Shown here one piece after another: positions 1 to 8,532 of a stretch of 64,000 nucleotides of DNA. Position numbers and translations under genes: made by a program. The notes below the pieces were generated by a model. It did not search any database and had not been told where the DNA came from. It worked only from the letters and a program-made list of their open reading frames with translations. How positions within the stretch are numbered: the stretch's first letter is position 1; each line of letters starts with the position of its first letter. The stretch is from Polaribacter porphyrae (lineage in GTDB: Bacteria > Bacteroidota > Bacteroidia > Flavobacteriales > Flavobacteriaceae), in contig NZ_MSCN01000001.1 in NCBI RefSeq assembly GCF_002954685.1, forward strand, positions 3,284,961 through 3,348,960. Reading direction: 5' to 3'.

Positions 1-1
1 C

Positions 2-493
2 AATGTTGTTTTTGCAAGAATTATTAATTCTGGAAAATTGCCTTTAGGTGATGAAATTTCAGAACGCAGAGGTTTGAGTTTTGCTTTAAATTATGTGGAT
101 TTAAAAGGGAGTAAGATTGATGTAAATCAATTGAAACAAGGACAAGATTTCGTGGCTAAAATAACAGTGAGTAATCCAAAAAATGAAACTGTAAAAGATA
201 TTGCTTTAACACAAATTTTTCCTTCTGGATGGGAAATTGTAAATACAAGATTCACCGATTTTGGGACAACAGCAAAAAGTACAGCAAGATATACAGATAT
301 TAAAGATGATCGTGTAAACTTCTATTTTGATTTGAATTATCACCAAAATAAAAGTGAAACAAAAACTTTTTCGGTGTTACTAAATGCGGCATATTTAGGT
401 GATTACTATTTGCCAGGAGTTCAGGTTGAAGCAATGTATGATAATGATTATTTTGTTAGAACTAAAGGAAAGTGGATTAAAGTTGTAAAGTAA
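2..493 (+). CDS. alpha-2-macroglobulin family protein, C-terminal fragment
   Basis: The reading frame is open from base 2, so this is the last 163 residues of a gene that begins before the window. The beta-rich tail (NPKNETVKDIALTQIFPSGWE, then GDYYLPGVQVEAMYDNDY) matches the C-terminal domain of large bacterial alpha-2-macroglobulins. These are periplasmic, lipid-anchored protease traps thought to act with the peptidoglycan synthase PBP1C. The next gene is pbpC, the pairing known from E. coli yfhM-pbpC, which supports the call. An internal TTG at 38 is not the real start. The thioester and bait regions would lie outside the window. Confidence 0.85.
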   Translation, partial: NVVFARIINSGKLPLGDEISERRGLSFALNYVDLKGSKIDVNQLKQGQDFVAKITVSNPKNETVKDIALTQIFPSGWEIVNTRFTDFGTTAKSTARYTDIKDDRVNFYFDLNYHQNKSETKTFSVLLNAAYLGDYYLPGVQVEAMYDNDYFVRTKGKWIKVVK

Positions 494-526
494 CGTCATT
501 CCGAACTTGCTTCAGAATCACATCAT
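494..526. repeat. flavobacterial intergenic repeat fragment
   Basis: The stretch GTCATTCCGAACTTGCTTC and the bases after it follow directly on the macroglobulin stop codon. It resembles short repeats I recall from intergenic regions of Flavobacteriaceae. Only this copy was seen in the window, so the family assignment is from memory. Confidence 0.4.
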
Positions 527-540
527 AAAAAATGAAGATT

Positions 541-619
541 GTCATTTCGAGCGAAATGAAATGAAGTCTAGAAATCTCAATAAGAAGTTTTAGAGATTTC
601 TCCATAAAGTCGAAATGAC
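541..619. repeat. palindromic repeat overlapping the pbpC start
   Basis: The ends are perfect 10-bp inverted repeats, GTCATTTCGA at 541-550 and TCGAAATGAC at 610-619. A second inverted pair lies inside, AGAAATCTC at 570-578 and GAGATTTCT at 593-601. The same 10-bp ends bound the core of the 205-bp element at 10519-10595. The right arm contains the ATG at 615 that is the best start codon of pbpC. Confidence 0.75.
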
Positions 620-2990
620 AAACTGGCTTAAAATATCAAAAGTGAAAATCAAAAACTACATATTAAAACATAAAAAGAAAACTATATTCTTTGTTGTCTT
701 GTTGATTTTTTATGCATTTTGTTTACCTAAAGAACTTTTCACAAAGCCAACATCAACCGTAATTACAAGTAATAAAGGCGAGTTGTTGGGTGCTTTAATT
801 GCTGATGATGGTCAATGGCGTTTTCCTCATAATGATAGTGTTCCAGAGAAATTTAAAACCTGTTTAATTCAGTTTGAAGATGAACATTTTTATAAACATC
901 CAGGATTTAATCCAGTATCTATTTTCAATGCTTTAAGACAAAATATAAAAGCAGGAAAAGTAGTGAGAGGAGGTAGCACAATTACGCAACAAGTAATGCG
1001 TTTGAGTAGAAATGACAGACCAAGAACCTATTTTGAAAAATTTAAAGAACTCATTTTAGCATCTAGATTAGAATTTAGAGCTAGTAAAGAAGAAATATTG
1101 GCTTTTTGGAGCAGTAATGCCCCTTTTGGAGGAAATGTAGTGGGTTTAGATGCAGCTTCTTGGCGTTTTTTTAATCGAAAAGCGTCAGATTTGTCATGGG
1201 CTGAAGCAGCTACTTTAGCGGTTTTGCCAAATGCACCAAAATTGATATATCCAGGAAAAAATCAACAAAAATTATGGGTAAAGAGAAATCGATTGTTAAA
1301 AAAAATACTGAATAAAAATATCATTGATTCACTCACTTATAATTTATCAATTTTAGAAGATTTACCAAAAAAACCATATCCATTACCTCAAATTGCTCCT
1401 CATTTATTGCAAAAAGTAAACAAAGAAAAAAAAGGAGAATTTGTAAAAACGACTATAGATAAGAGGTTGCAAATTCAAACTAATGGCATTGTAAAAAACC
1501 ATTACAATCAGCTTTCCAAAAACGGGATTCATAATATAGCTGTTTTGGTACTGGATGTAAAAACGAGACGAGTGTTGAGTTATGTAGGGAATGCACCAAC
1601 ATCAACAAAACATCAAAAAGATGTAGATATTATTACAAAAGCTAGAAGTACAGGTAGTATTTTAAAACCCTTTTTATATGCTGCAATGTTAGATAGTGGA
1701 GAATTGTTGCCCAATACTTTGGTTGCAGATATACCTACCAATTATGGTAGTTATCAACCAGAAAATTTTGATAAAAAATATTCAGGAGCAATATCAGCAA
1801 AACTTGCCTTGTCTAAATCTTTAAATGTGCCAGCTGTTAGAATGTTACAAAGCTTTGGATTAGAAAAATTTCATTATTATTTAAAACAACTTCAATTAAA
1901 AGACATCAAAAAAAGTCCAAATTATTATGGATTAACTATTGCTTTGGGTGGTGCTGAAAGTAATTTATGGGATTTATGCAAAAGCTATGCATCAATGGCA
2001 TCTACTGTAAATCATTTTTCTGAAAACTCAAGTAGATATTTTACAAATGAATTTACTGAACCTACTTTTTATGAAGGTCCAAAAATCGATTTTGGACAAA
2101 AATCATCAGAAAAAATCATTTTTGATGCAGCTTCAATTTATTTAACTTTTGAAAGTTTAAAAGAAGTAAATAGACCTAATTCTGAAGAAAATTGGGAGTT
2201 TTTTGATTCAACGAAACAAATTGCTTGGAAAACAGGAACCAGTTTTGGCTTTAGAGATGCTTGGAGTATTGGAGTAACTAAAGATTATGTAGTTGGGGTT
2301 TGGGTAGGTAATGCAGATGGTGAAGGAAGACCAGGTTTGGTAGGTGTGCAAACTGCTGCTCCTATTTTATTTGATGTTTTTGATAAATTACCCAATTCAG
2401 AGTGGTTTTCAAAACCTTTTGATGAAATGACACAAATAGAAATTTGTACAAAAAGTGGATACAGAGCTACTGAAATTTGTGAAGAAAAAAAGTTGGAATT
2501 TATGCAAAATTCAGGGTTAAAAACCAAGCCTTGCCCTTTTCATATTTTGCTAAATGTTGATGCATTAGAAAATTATCAAGTAAATACTTCCTGTGAAAGT
2601 TTAGAGAACATCAAACAAAAATCGTGGTTTATTTTACCTCCTTTACAAGAATATTATTACAAAAAACAAAATCCGTTTTATAAATCGTTACCAAAATTTA
2701 GAAATGATTGTTTAGGAGAAAATAAAAATTCAATGAAGTTTATTTATCCCACAGAAAAAAGCACCATTTTTTTACCCAAAGATTTTGATGGAAAACAAAA
2801 CGAACTTATTCTAAAAGTAGCACATTCAAATTCTGAAGCAACTTTATTTTGGTATGCAAATACTCAATTTTTAGGAACTACAAAAGAAAATCATCAATTT
2901 GCAATTGAACCAAAAGTTGGTAATTTTAGATTTACAGTTGTCGATAATTTTGGGAATGAGATCTGGCAAAAAGTAATAATAAGAGAGTAG
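615..2990 (+). CDS. pbpC: penicillin-binding protein 1C
   Basis: Bifunctional class A PBP, 791 aa, that polymerises and cross-links peptidoglycan from the inner membrane. A membrane anchor lies at about residues 21-38. The GT51 glycosyltransferase domain follows, with the catalytic EDEHF box at 88-92 and GGSTITQQ near 120. The transpeptidase domain has SILK (S348-K351), a Ser-Leu-Asn motif in LSKSLNVPAVR, and KTGTS starting at K539. A C-terminal extension of about 200 residues with several cysteines corresponds to the PBP1C-specific C-terminal domain. The ATG at 615 lies inside the right arm of a palindromic repeat. The only nearby alternative before the membrane segment is GTG at 642. It follows the macroglobulin gene after 121 bp and probably works with it. 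Confidence 0.93.
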   Translation: MTNWLKISKVKIKNYILKHKKKTIFFVVLLIFYAFCLPKELFTKPTSTVITSNKGELLGALIADDGQWRFPHNDSVPEKFKTCLIQFEDEHFYKHPGFNPVSIFNALRQNIKAGKVVRGGSTITQQVMRLSRNDRPRTYFEKFKELILASRLEFRASKEEILAFWSSNAPFGGNVVGLDAASWRFFNRKASDLSWAEAATLAVLPNAPKLIYPGKNQQKLWVKRNRLLKKILNKNIIDSLTYNLSILEDLPKKPYPLPQIAPHLLQKVNKEKKGEFVKTTIDKRLQIQTNGIVKNHYNQLSKNGIHNIAVLVLDVKTRRVLSYVGNAPTSTKHQKDVDIITKARSTGSILKPFLYAAMLDSGELLPNTLVADIPTNYGSYQPENFDKKYSGAISAKLALSKSLNVPAVRMLQSFGLEKFHYYLKQLQLKDIKKSPNYYGLTIALGGAESNLWDLCKSYASMASTVNHFSENSSRYFTNEFTEPTFYEGPKIDFGQKSSEKIIFDAASIYLTFESLKEVNRPNSEENWEFFDSTKQIAWKTGTSFGFRDAWSIGVTKDYVVGVWVGNADGEGRPGLVGVQTAAPILFDVFDKLPNSEWFSKPFDEMTQIEICTKSGYRATEICEEKKLEFMQNSGLKTKPCPFHILLNVDALENYQVNTSCESLENIKQKSWFILPPLQEYYYKKQNPFYKSLPKFRNDCLGENKNSMKFIYPTEKSTIFLPKDFDGKQNELILKVAHSNSEATLFWYANTQFLGTTKENHQFAIEPKVGNFRFTVVDNFGNEIWQKVIIRE

Positions 2991-3005
2991 TTTTTTCACT
3001 TAACT

Positions 3006-3210
3006 AACATAAGTTCGACTTAAAAAATACTGTTAATTAGTTAGATAAGAATTTTGTTATATGAGATTGTTGTCATTTTGACTGAAATGGAGAAATCTTA
3101 TACTAAATTTGAGATTTATCAACTCTACTACGTTTCATTCGAAATTACAATAATATAATTGTCAATTAAATAACCTATAATAATTAGAAAAGTTATATCG
3201 AACTCACGTT
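3006..3210. mobile_element. 205-bp MITE-like element, copy 1
   Basis: This block aligns without gaps to 10453-10657, with about 10 mismatches over 205 bp by my count. The ends are inverted: AACATAAGTTCGA at 3006-3018 and TCGAACTCACGTT at 3198-3210, the right end being the exact complement of the left end of copy 2. An inner, decayed palindrome core lies at 3072-3148. It has no coding capacity and is probably a non-autonomous element. No transposase with matching ends was found here. Confidence 0.75.
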
Positions 3211-3240
3211 AACTAGTAAAATTTTCTCAAAAAATAAAAA

Positions 3241-3264
3241 AAGCACGAGCCCTAACTCGTGCTT
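3241..3264 (-). terminator. rho-independent terminator of the 51-aa gene
   Basis: AAGCACGAG (3241-3249) and CTCGTGCTT (3256-3264) form a perfect 9-bp stem with a 6-nt loop. Read on the minus strand it is followed by TTTTTTTATTTTTT, a classic terminator downstream of the minus-strand gene ending at 3336. Confidence 0.85.
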
Positions 3265-3335
3265 AAACTACAATCGCTTTTAAGCATAACAAATTCCCCC
3301 TAATTTGTATGGATTAAAATTATAGTTGAGGAAAA

Positions 3336-3491
3336 CTAGAAGCCTGTACCAGGTGCTTCTGGACTTGATGCTTGTGCTTTTTGTGGGTTTAATATCAAAT
3401 AAGTTCCTAATGCAGTTAAAGCAACATATTTTCCATAGTTCCCAATCTTTTTGACAGCTTGTTTTCTTGTGATTTTATCATTATTTTTCAT
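3336..3491 (-). CDS. small 51-aa membrane/exported protein, unknown function
   Basis: A 51-aa reading frame in the gap after the T9SS gene, starting MKNNDKITRKQAVKKIGNYG, with ATG at 3491 and TAG at 3336. The N-terminus is basic. A hydrophobic stretch (YVALTALGTYLILNP, about residues 22-36) ends near KAQASSP, which could be a signal-peptidase site, leaving a Pro/Gly tail SPEAPGTGF. It is 15 bp downstream of the large T9SS gene on the same strand and is followed by a strong terminator, so it is probably the last gene of that unit. Similar tiny proteins occur in other Flavobacteria as I recall. No function is known to me. Confidence 0.7.
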   Translation of the reverse strand: MKNNDKITRKQAVKKIGNYGKYVALTALGTYLILNPQKAQASSPEAPGTGF

Positions 3492-3506
3492 CAATTCTAT
3501 TTTCTT

Positions 3507-6443
3507 TTATTCTAAAATAATTTTTTTATCCAAAGTTCCATTTTTGGTTTTCAATTTTACAATATAAATACCCGTATTTATAGAACTTGGAATATTGATT
3601 TGAATGGAATTATTTACATTTTCATTATTCAATGTAAAAGTTTGTTTTCCAAGCAAATCAAAAATCTGTAAATCCACTTTTTCATTAAGTCCAGAAATAT
3701 TTAAAACTCTATCATTATTAAAAATACTTACATTGCTTAAAGAATTTTCTTTTATGTTTAAAACAGATTTGTAAGAAGTATGAAGATAAAACCTACCAAT
3801 ACCATCTAAATTAGTTGTTGGAGTAATTTTATATTCGCTATTTCCTTCATCTAATCTTGTCATGGTATTTAGTTCTTTATCTTCAAGAAACACTTTTAAA
3901 CCTGTAGGTAAATTATTATGATTAAGTGTAAATGTAATTTCTGAATTTGCCTCTGCTTTTAGACCAATAGGAATAACAATATTTTCATAATCTTCAGGAA
4001 GAGCCTGTAAAGCAAAATTAGTTCCTTGGTTATTATCTACTAATTGAGTGTATAAGTTTAGAGGGTTTGAAGTTTGTACTCCATTAAACTGACCTGCATC
4101 AAACCCTGGATCTAGTCCTTTAGTAGAAGTTGATGAATATTTTATACTTGTTTTTTTAGAATCATTAGCTGAAGCAATAATTATATCTATTTCTGGAGTT
4201 GTTGAACTATTCTTATAAAAAATATTACCTGTTTGATGGCTTTGCATGCTTTCTTCAAAAGTGAAGTTTCCTCCACTAGTTTTAATTTTAACAAAAAAGC
4301 CTTGTCCAGGAGCAACGTATTGTGCATTTGACATTTGGTTTACAACCACATACTCACCATTCATACCAATTGTTGGATCCCAAAAATAAAGAGAAACAAA
4401 ATTGGGGTCTAATTCAGAACTGTTTTTTGTCAATAGATTATTTGTTGTATTTGCATTAGTATTACCTGCCAAAAAAGATGTGTATGGATTTCCAACCAAA
4501 TTCCAATCGGATAGTGAACCTCTATTTAAAGAGATAGGTAAAGTTGAAGCCTGTCTGAAACTTCCCACAAAATCAACTGTACCAGCTGTAGCTCTTTTTA
4601 CAGCATATCCTTTCATTGCTATAAAACTACCAGTTGTACTATTTGTATGATAATCCCAACCTCCAGCTATAGTATTATTATATTCAGCCAATCCTACATG
4701 ATTTACATCAACAGTTCCTGTAGCTAAAGGAGTAGCACCAATAAATACTCCAAGATTTGCAGGTGTTGGTGGTGCTATGAGATGCCAATCGTCAGTGACA
4801 TATCTTTTATATGTTAAACTACCTCCTGAATAACTTCCGCCAATAATTAATGAACTACTGCTTGTAGCATTTGATTCTATGCTCAAACTACCATTATTTG
4901 TTAAATCTCCTGTTATATTCAATAAACTATTTTGTTTAGCAGAAAAAGAGCTTGTACTATTTATCAAAGCATTTCCACCAACATTAATCTTTGAAGTATT
5001 TTCAAGAGTTATTGTACCACTATTTGTTAAACCTTTTGTTATGTTAAGATTGGCATTAGATTGTAGCTTTAATGAACCACCATTTTCAACCACCAATCTG
5101 TTTGTTTCCATATTACTAATATTACTAGTAACGTCTTTACCATCTGGTATTACTGCGTTATTATTAATATTTGGTATTCCATTAGTCCAATTTGGTAATA
5201 AAGACCAGTTAGAGTCGCTACCTATAAATTCAGTATCTAACGTTTCAATATCTACAGTTGCTGTCCCATTAAATTTATATAATTCGTCACCATTTGTAGC
5301 ATTTGTAGCTATAAAATACAGTTCATTGTTAAAAATAACTGGTTCAGAAAAAGAACCCTCTCCTGTACCATCATTTGTGTCAAAACCTCTTAAAACATTA
5401 GTTGTTGGATTATATTCTGCAAACTCAAGGCGAGCATCAGAAAAGAAAGCTCTAAAATATATTTTACCAGCATATTTAATAAGGCTATTTACTTGTGAAT
5501 TGTTAGGTACTGTATTTTTGAAAGTGTAATTATTATTATCAATATTATACAATCCTAAACCGTTAGTTGAAGAACCATTATCTGTTCTATAATATAAAAT
5601 ATTTTGATGACCAACAATATTATTACTTTCAAACAAAGTAGGATTGTTAGGTAAAACACTAACTGTATTACTGTTAAGAGTTTCTATTTTTAAAAGTTCT
5701 ACGTTTGTACTTAAAATACCATTTAAATAGATATTGTTACCATAAGCAAATAGATATTCAGGAGAGGAAATGTTTGTGACATGGCCTGAAACTCCAGAGT
5801 TTGTATTATAGTAGAATACTCTTGTACCGTCTGTTGCGTGTTCAGCAATAAAATAAATTAAATTACCAACGACAACCAAATTTCTTGGATTAAAACTTCC
5901 TGAAGAAGTATTTGGCTGACCATTTATATTTACTAAAGTAATTGTTGGAGTAGTTACTGTAACATCATTATATACATAAAAATAATCTCTAGCTGTTCCC
6001 CCAGCATTATATCTGGCAGAGAAATACAATTTATTATTAACTACTGTTAAATCTGATGCATCTCTTTGAGTAGCTAATGATGCATTTATATTTACTAAAT
6101 TTGTGCCATCATAAGAAAATAAACTTCTTAACTGTCCTGATGCTTCAGTTGCAGAAAAGAATAATTTTCCGTTATAAACAACTTTTTTTTGTGGTAAACT
6201 TGAATTATTTGTATTTATATTTATTGAAGAGATATTGTTAGAAGATAAAGCTGGGTCGTAGCTTATTAACTCTATTCCATCACTACTATTAGCTCCTGTA
6301 AAATACAATTTGTTATTGTAAGGAGTTAAAAATCCTGATACTCCATCGTCACTTCCTGAGTTAACATCAACTACTATTTCTTGAGAATTTACTACTTGAA
6401 TAGTACTCAAAATAGTAAATAAAATAAGTGTAATTTTTTTCAT
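3507..6443 (-). CDS. T9SS type A sorting domain protein, ELWxxDGT-like repeats
   Basis: Secreted protein of 978 aa. The signal peptide is residues 1-20 (cleaved before QEIVVDV). Residues about 20-430 are repeats of the form NGKLFFSA...GxxLFxYD..., resembling ELWxxDGT/hyalin-type beta-propeller repeats. They are followed by a G8/autotransporter-like right-handed beta region (VVENGGSLKLQSNANLNI...). The last about 80 residues are a type A T9SS sorting domain (VSIFNNDRVLNISGL..LQIFDLLGKQTF...GIYIVKLKTKNG..KKIILE). It should be exported through the outer membrane and anchored or released. It is preceded by operator copy A. It shares its N-terminal layout with the next upstream gene (6618-8393), so the two look like diverged paralogues. 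Substrate or ligand is unknown. Confidence 0.88.
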   Translation of the reverse strand: MKKITLILFTILSTIQVVNSQEIVVDVNSGSDDGVSGFLTPYNNKLYFTGANSSDGIELISYDPALSSNNISSININTNNSSLPQKKVVYNGKLFFSATEASGQLRSLFSYDGTNLVNINASLATQRDASDLTVVNNKLYFSARYNAGGTARDYFYVYNDVTVTTPTITLVNINGQPNTSSGSFNPRNLVVVGNLIYFIAEHATDGTRVFYYNTNSGVSGHVTNISSPEYLFAYGNNIYLNGILSTNVELLKIETLNSNTVSVLPNNPTLFESNNIVGHQNILYYRTDNGSSTNGLGLYNIDNNNYTFKNTVPNNSQVNSLIKYAGKIYFRAFFSDARLEFAEYNPTTNVLRGFDTNDGTGEGSFSEPVIFNNELYFIATNATNGDELYKFNGTATVDIETLDTEFIGSDSNWSLLPNWTNGIPNINNNAVIPDGKDVTSNISNMETNRLVVENGGSLKLQSNANLNITKGLTNSGTITLENTSKINVGGNALINSTSSFSAKQNSLLNITGDLTNNGSLSIESNATSSSSLIIGGSYSGGSLTYKRYVTDDWHLIAPPTPANLGVFIGATPLATGTVDVNHVGLAEYNNTIAGGWDYHTNSTTGSFIAMKGYAVKRATAGTVDFVGSFRQASTLPISLNRGSLSDWNLVGNPYTSFLAGNTNANTTNNLLTKNSSELDPNFVSLYFWDPTIGMNGEYVVVNQMSNAQYVAPGQGFFVKIKTSGGNFTFEESMQSHQTGNIFYKNSSTTPEIDIIIASANDSKKTSIKYSSTSTKGLDPGFDAGQFNGVQTSNPLNLYTQLVDNNQGTNFALQALPEDYENIVIPIGLKAEANSEITFTLNHNNLPTGLKVFLEDKELNTMTRLDEGNSEYKITPTTNLDGIGRFYLHTSYKSVLNIKENSLSNVSIFNNDRVLNISGLNEKVDLQIFDLLGKQTFTLNNENVNNSIQINIPSSINTGIYIVKLKTKNGTLDKKIILE

Positions 6444-6465
6444 TTTTTAAAATTTTAATTTATAT

Positions 6466-6513
6466 CAAAATAAAAGGATAAAAGTGCAGGTTGTACTACC
6501 TAAAAAGGGTAGT
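6466..6513 (-). promoter_or_regulatory. operator copy A and promoter of the 978-aa T9SS gene
   Basis: The palindrome ACTACCTAAAAAGGGTAGT is at 6495-6513. On the minus strand, 29 nt after it, a -7-like element ends (TTATTTTG, G at 6466), 23 nt before the start codon. Four other units in the window carry the same 19-bp site at the same or nearly the same spacing. Confidence 0.8.
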
Positions 6514-6521
6514 GAAAACAG

Positions 6522-6547
6522 AAAACGTCAGATATATCTGACGTTTT
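6522..6547. terminator. perfect 26-bp palindrome, probable terminator
   Basis: AAAACGTCAGATA followed by its exact complement TATCTGACGTTTT. It lies between the stop of the minus-strand gene at 6618 and operator A, so it probably ends transcription of the 591-aa T9SS gene. A binding site cannot be excluded. Confidence 0.55.
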
Positions 6548-6617
6548 TAAGTTGTAGTTTTTCGGCTATTTTATATTTTTAGACAAAATACATTTAACAA
6601 TTTTTCTTTTATATAGC

Positions 6618-8393
6618 CTATTCTATTACGAGTTTTTTAATTCCCTTTCCTCTTTCTGTAGCTACCACTACTTGATAAATACCTCTTGTTAAGTTTGACA
6701 CATTGTAACTTTCTAAAGCATTAGAAAAAGAGGTAACTTTAGCTCCTAGTATATTAAAAATAGCAACTTTCTTAATGTTGTAATTATTACTTTCTAACTT
6801 GAAACTAGTTTTAGTTGGGTTTGGATAAAGGTTAAAAGATTTACTAATAACATCATCAATACTTGCAGTTGCACTTTCAATAATGACATCAAATTCTTGA
6901 GAAATAGATTTACCACCAGAATCAGTAGAAGTAACATTAATTGCACTTACTCCTACATTAAGCGTATAGTTAATAGTTAGCGTATTTCCTTGTACACTTG
7001 TTGTTACAAGGTTAGGACTTCCAGAAGACGAAGAAAAAGAAATATTAGCGCCATCCTCAAAATCTTCTTTAAAATAATCCAAAAGATTAAAAGTTGCAAT
7101 CCCATTCGCATCTTGAACATAAGTTTGATTACCAATAAAAGCTTTTATTTTAGGGGCTATATTAGTACCTTCCATTACCCATAATTCTCTTCCTTCTGAT
7201 TGAGAAGTAGCAGCAAAGTACATTCTGTTTTGAAAAATATAATATGATGAAGGAAAACTACCTGATGATCCTAAACGAATGTTAGATACCAAGGTGTATT
7301 TTTCTGAAATGGGATCATACATGTGTAACTCCTTACCAGCGTTATCATCTTCTGCTGCAAAGAAAATTTTACCTCCATATTTTTCAAAATGAGAAACATT
7401 ACTATCTACTGTTGAATTTATTCTTACTCTTGTATGGGTATCTGTTGCGATGTCGTAAATCACTAAATCATTACTTGAAAATGGACTTGTGAACTCGCTT
7501 CTATAATACATTTTTCCACTATGAGTTACCGGTTTTGTTTTTGGTATTGGTGCATTGGTAGCAAATATATTTGGGGAGGAAGTTCCAGAAGTTGTGTCAT
7601 ATTTCCAATAGGTTCCTTGAGCAAGATAAAATAAATCTGTTCCATTTGCTTTTACATAAGGTGGGTAGCTGTGAGTTCCTATTCTGCCAGAAGTGTTGTT
7701 GGTATCATCATAAAAAAACAATCCTCTTTCTGAGTTTGAAACATTTGCAGAAAAAAACAATTTATTATTTGTAACTTCAAAGCTTGCTGGTTCAGGGTGG
7801 TTTTCGAAACCACCTCTTACATAAGCCCCAGAAATTACAACTTCTGAATAATTACCATTACTTGGCATTTTTAGTAATTGAACTTCAACTTTTACATCAG
7901 ATTTTTGTGCAGAAAAATAAATGTTTCCATTATATAATGTTAGATTTTTTGGATTGATATCTGTATTAGCATTATTAGTATTGTTTGAAAAACCATTACT
8001 TGGTATTTTAGTCAATGTACCATCTGAATTATAACTATATAGTTCTGTAAAAGATATTGGTCCAGAGCCGGTCTCTTCTGCATCAGCGACGAAAAATAGT
8101 GTATTGTTTAGAACTACTTTATAGTTAGGGAAACTATCATCTGATCCAGGATCTATATCTGTTAAATTTGTTACTATTCCTGTTATGGGATCGTACTCCA
8201 CCAATTCATAAGCTTTTCCATCTCCTAGATGAGCTGTGAATAATAGCTTCCCATTAAATTCTATCATATCTGCTGTGTCTCCATTTATACCATCTAGAGC
8301 ACCTGAACGCATATTTGCAATAAGTTCTTGACTATTAAGATTAAGTACGCTAATTGTACAAAGCAACAGTAGAGTAAGGTAATTTTTTTTCAT
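6618..8393 (-). CDS. T9SS type A sorting domain protein, ELWxxDGT-like repeats
   Basis: Secreted protein, 591 aa from the ATG at 8393 (MKKNYLTLLLLC). Start choice: a frame extending to a TTG at 8417 would run into the inferred -7 element, while 8393 gives a clean signal peptide cut before QELIANM. Residues about 20-410 hold repeats such as FNGKLLFTAHLGDGKAYELVEYD and FAAEDDNAGKELHMYD, the ELWxxDGT-like propeller pattern. An Ig/HYR-like segment spans about 415-500. The C-terminus is a type A T9SS sorting domain (FNLYPNPTKTSFKLES ... GIYQVVVATERGKGIKKLVIE). It is a paralogue of the 978-aa neighbour, and operator copy B lies upstream. Confidence 0.88.
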   Translation of the reverse strand: MKKNYLTLLLLCTISVLNLNSQELIANMRSGALDGINGDTADMIEFNGKLLFTAHLGDGKAYELVEYDPITGIVTNLTDIDPGSDDSFPNYKVVLNNTLFFVADAEETGSGPISFTELYSYNSDGTLTKIPSNGFSNNTNNANTDINPKNLTLYNGNIYFSAQKSDVKVEVQLLKMPSNGNYSEVVISGAYVRGGFENHPEPASFEVTNNKLFFSANVSNSERGLFFYDDTNNTSGRIGTHSYPPYVKANGTDLFYLAQGTYWKYDTTSGTSSPNIFATNAPIPKTKPVTHSGKMYYRSEFTSPFSSNDLVIYDIATDTHTRVRINSTVDSNVSHFEKYGGKIFFAAEDDNAGKELHMYDPISEKYTLVSNIRLGSSGSFPSSYYIFQNRMYFAATSQSEGRELWVMEGTNIAPKIKAFIGNQTYVQDANGIATFNLLDYFKEDFEDGANISFSSSSGSPNLVTTSVQGNTLTINYTLNVGVSAINVTSTDSGGKSISQEFDVIIESATASIDDVISKSFNLYPNPTKTSFKLESNNYNIKKVAIFNILGAKVTSFSNALESYNVSNLTRGIYQVVVATERGKGIKKLVIE

Positions 8394-8414
8394 TTTATAC
8401 ATTTTTATTCTATA

Positions 8415-8462
8415 CAAATTTGAAAAAATATAACATCTCTTGTACTACCTAAAATGGGTAGT
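8415..8462 (-). promoter_or_regulatory. operator copy B and promoter of the 591-aa T9SS gene
   Basis: ACTACCTAAAATGGGTAGT at 8444-8462. The inferred -7 element on the minus strand (CAAATTTG) ends at 8415, exactly 29 nt from the palindrome. This rules out the TTG at 8417 as translation start. Confidence 0.82.
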
Positions 8463-8532
8463 GCAAGAATTAAAAAGACCCATGAATAAATACTTATGCA
8501 TGACTCTAAATAACTAAATTTATAACATTTAA

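Noticed and set aside
4879..5529. 216-aa open frame on the plus strand
   Set aside because: It is antisense to the 978-aa T9SS gene, whose signal peptide, repeats and sorting domain are clear. The plus frame has no recognisable motif or promoter and is a shadow.
8394..8417. TTG start at 8417 for the 591-aa T9SS protein
   Set aside because: The codon lies within the inferred -7 promoter element and the extra residues would precede a good signal peptide.
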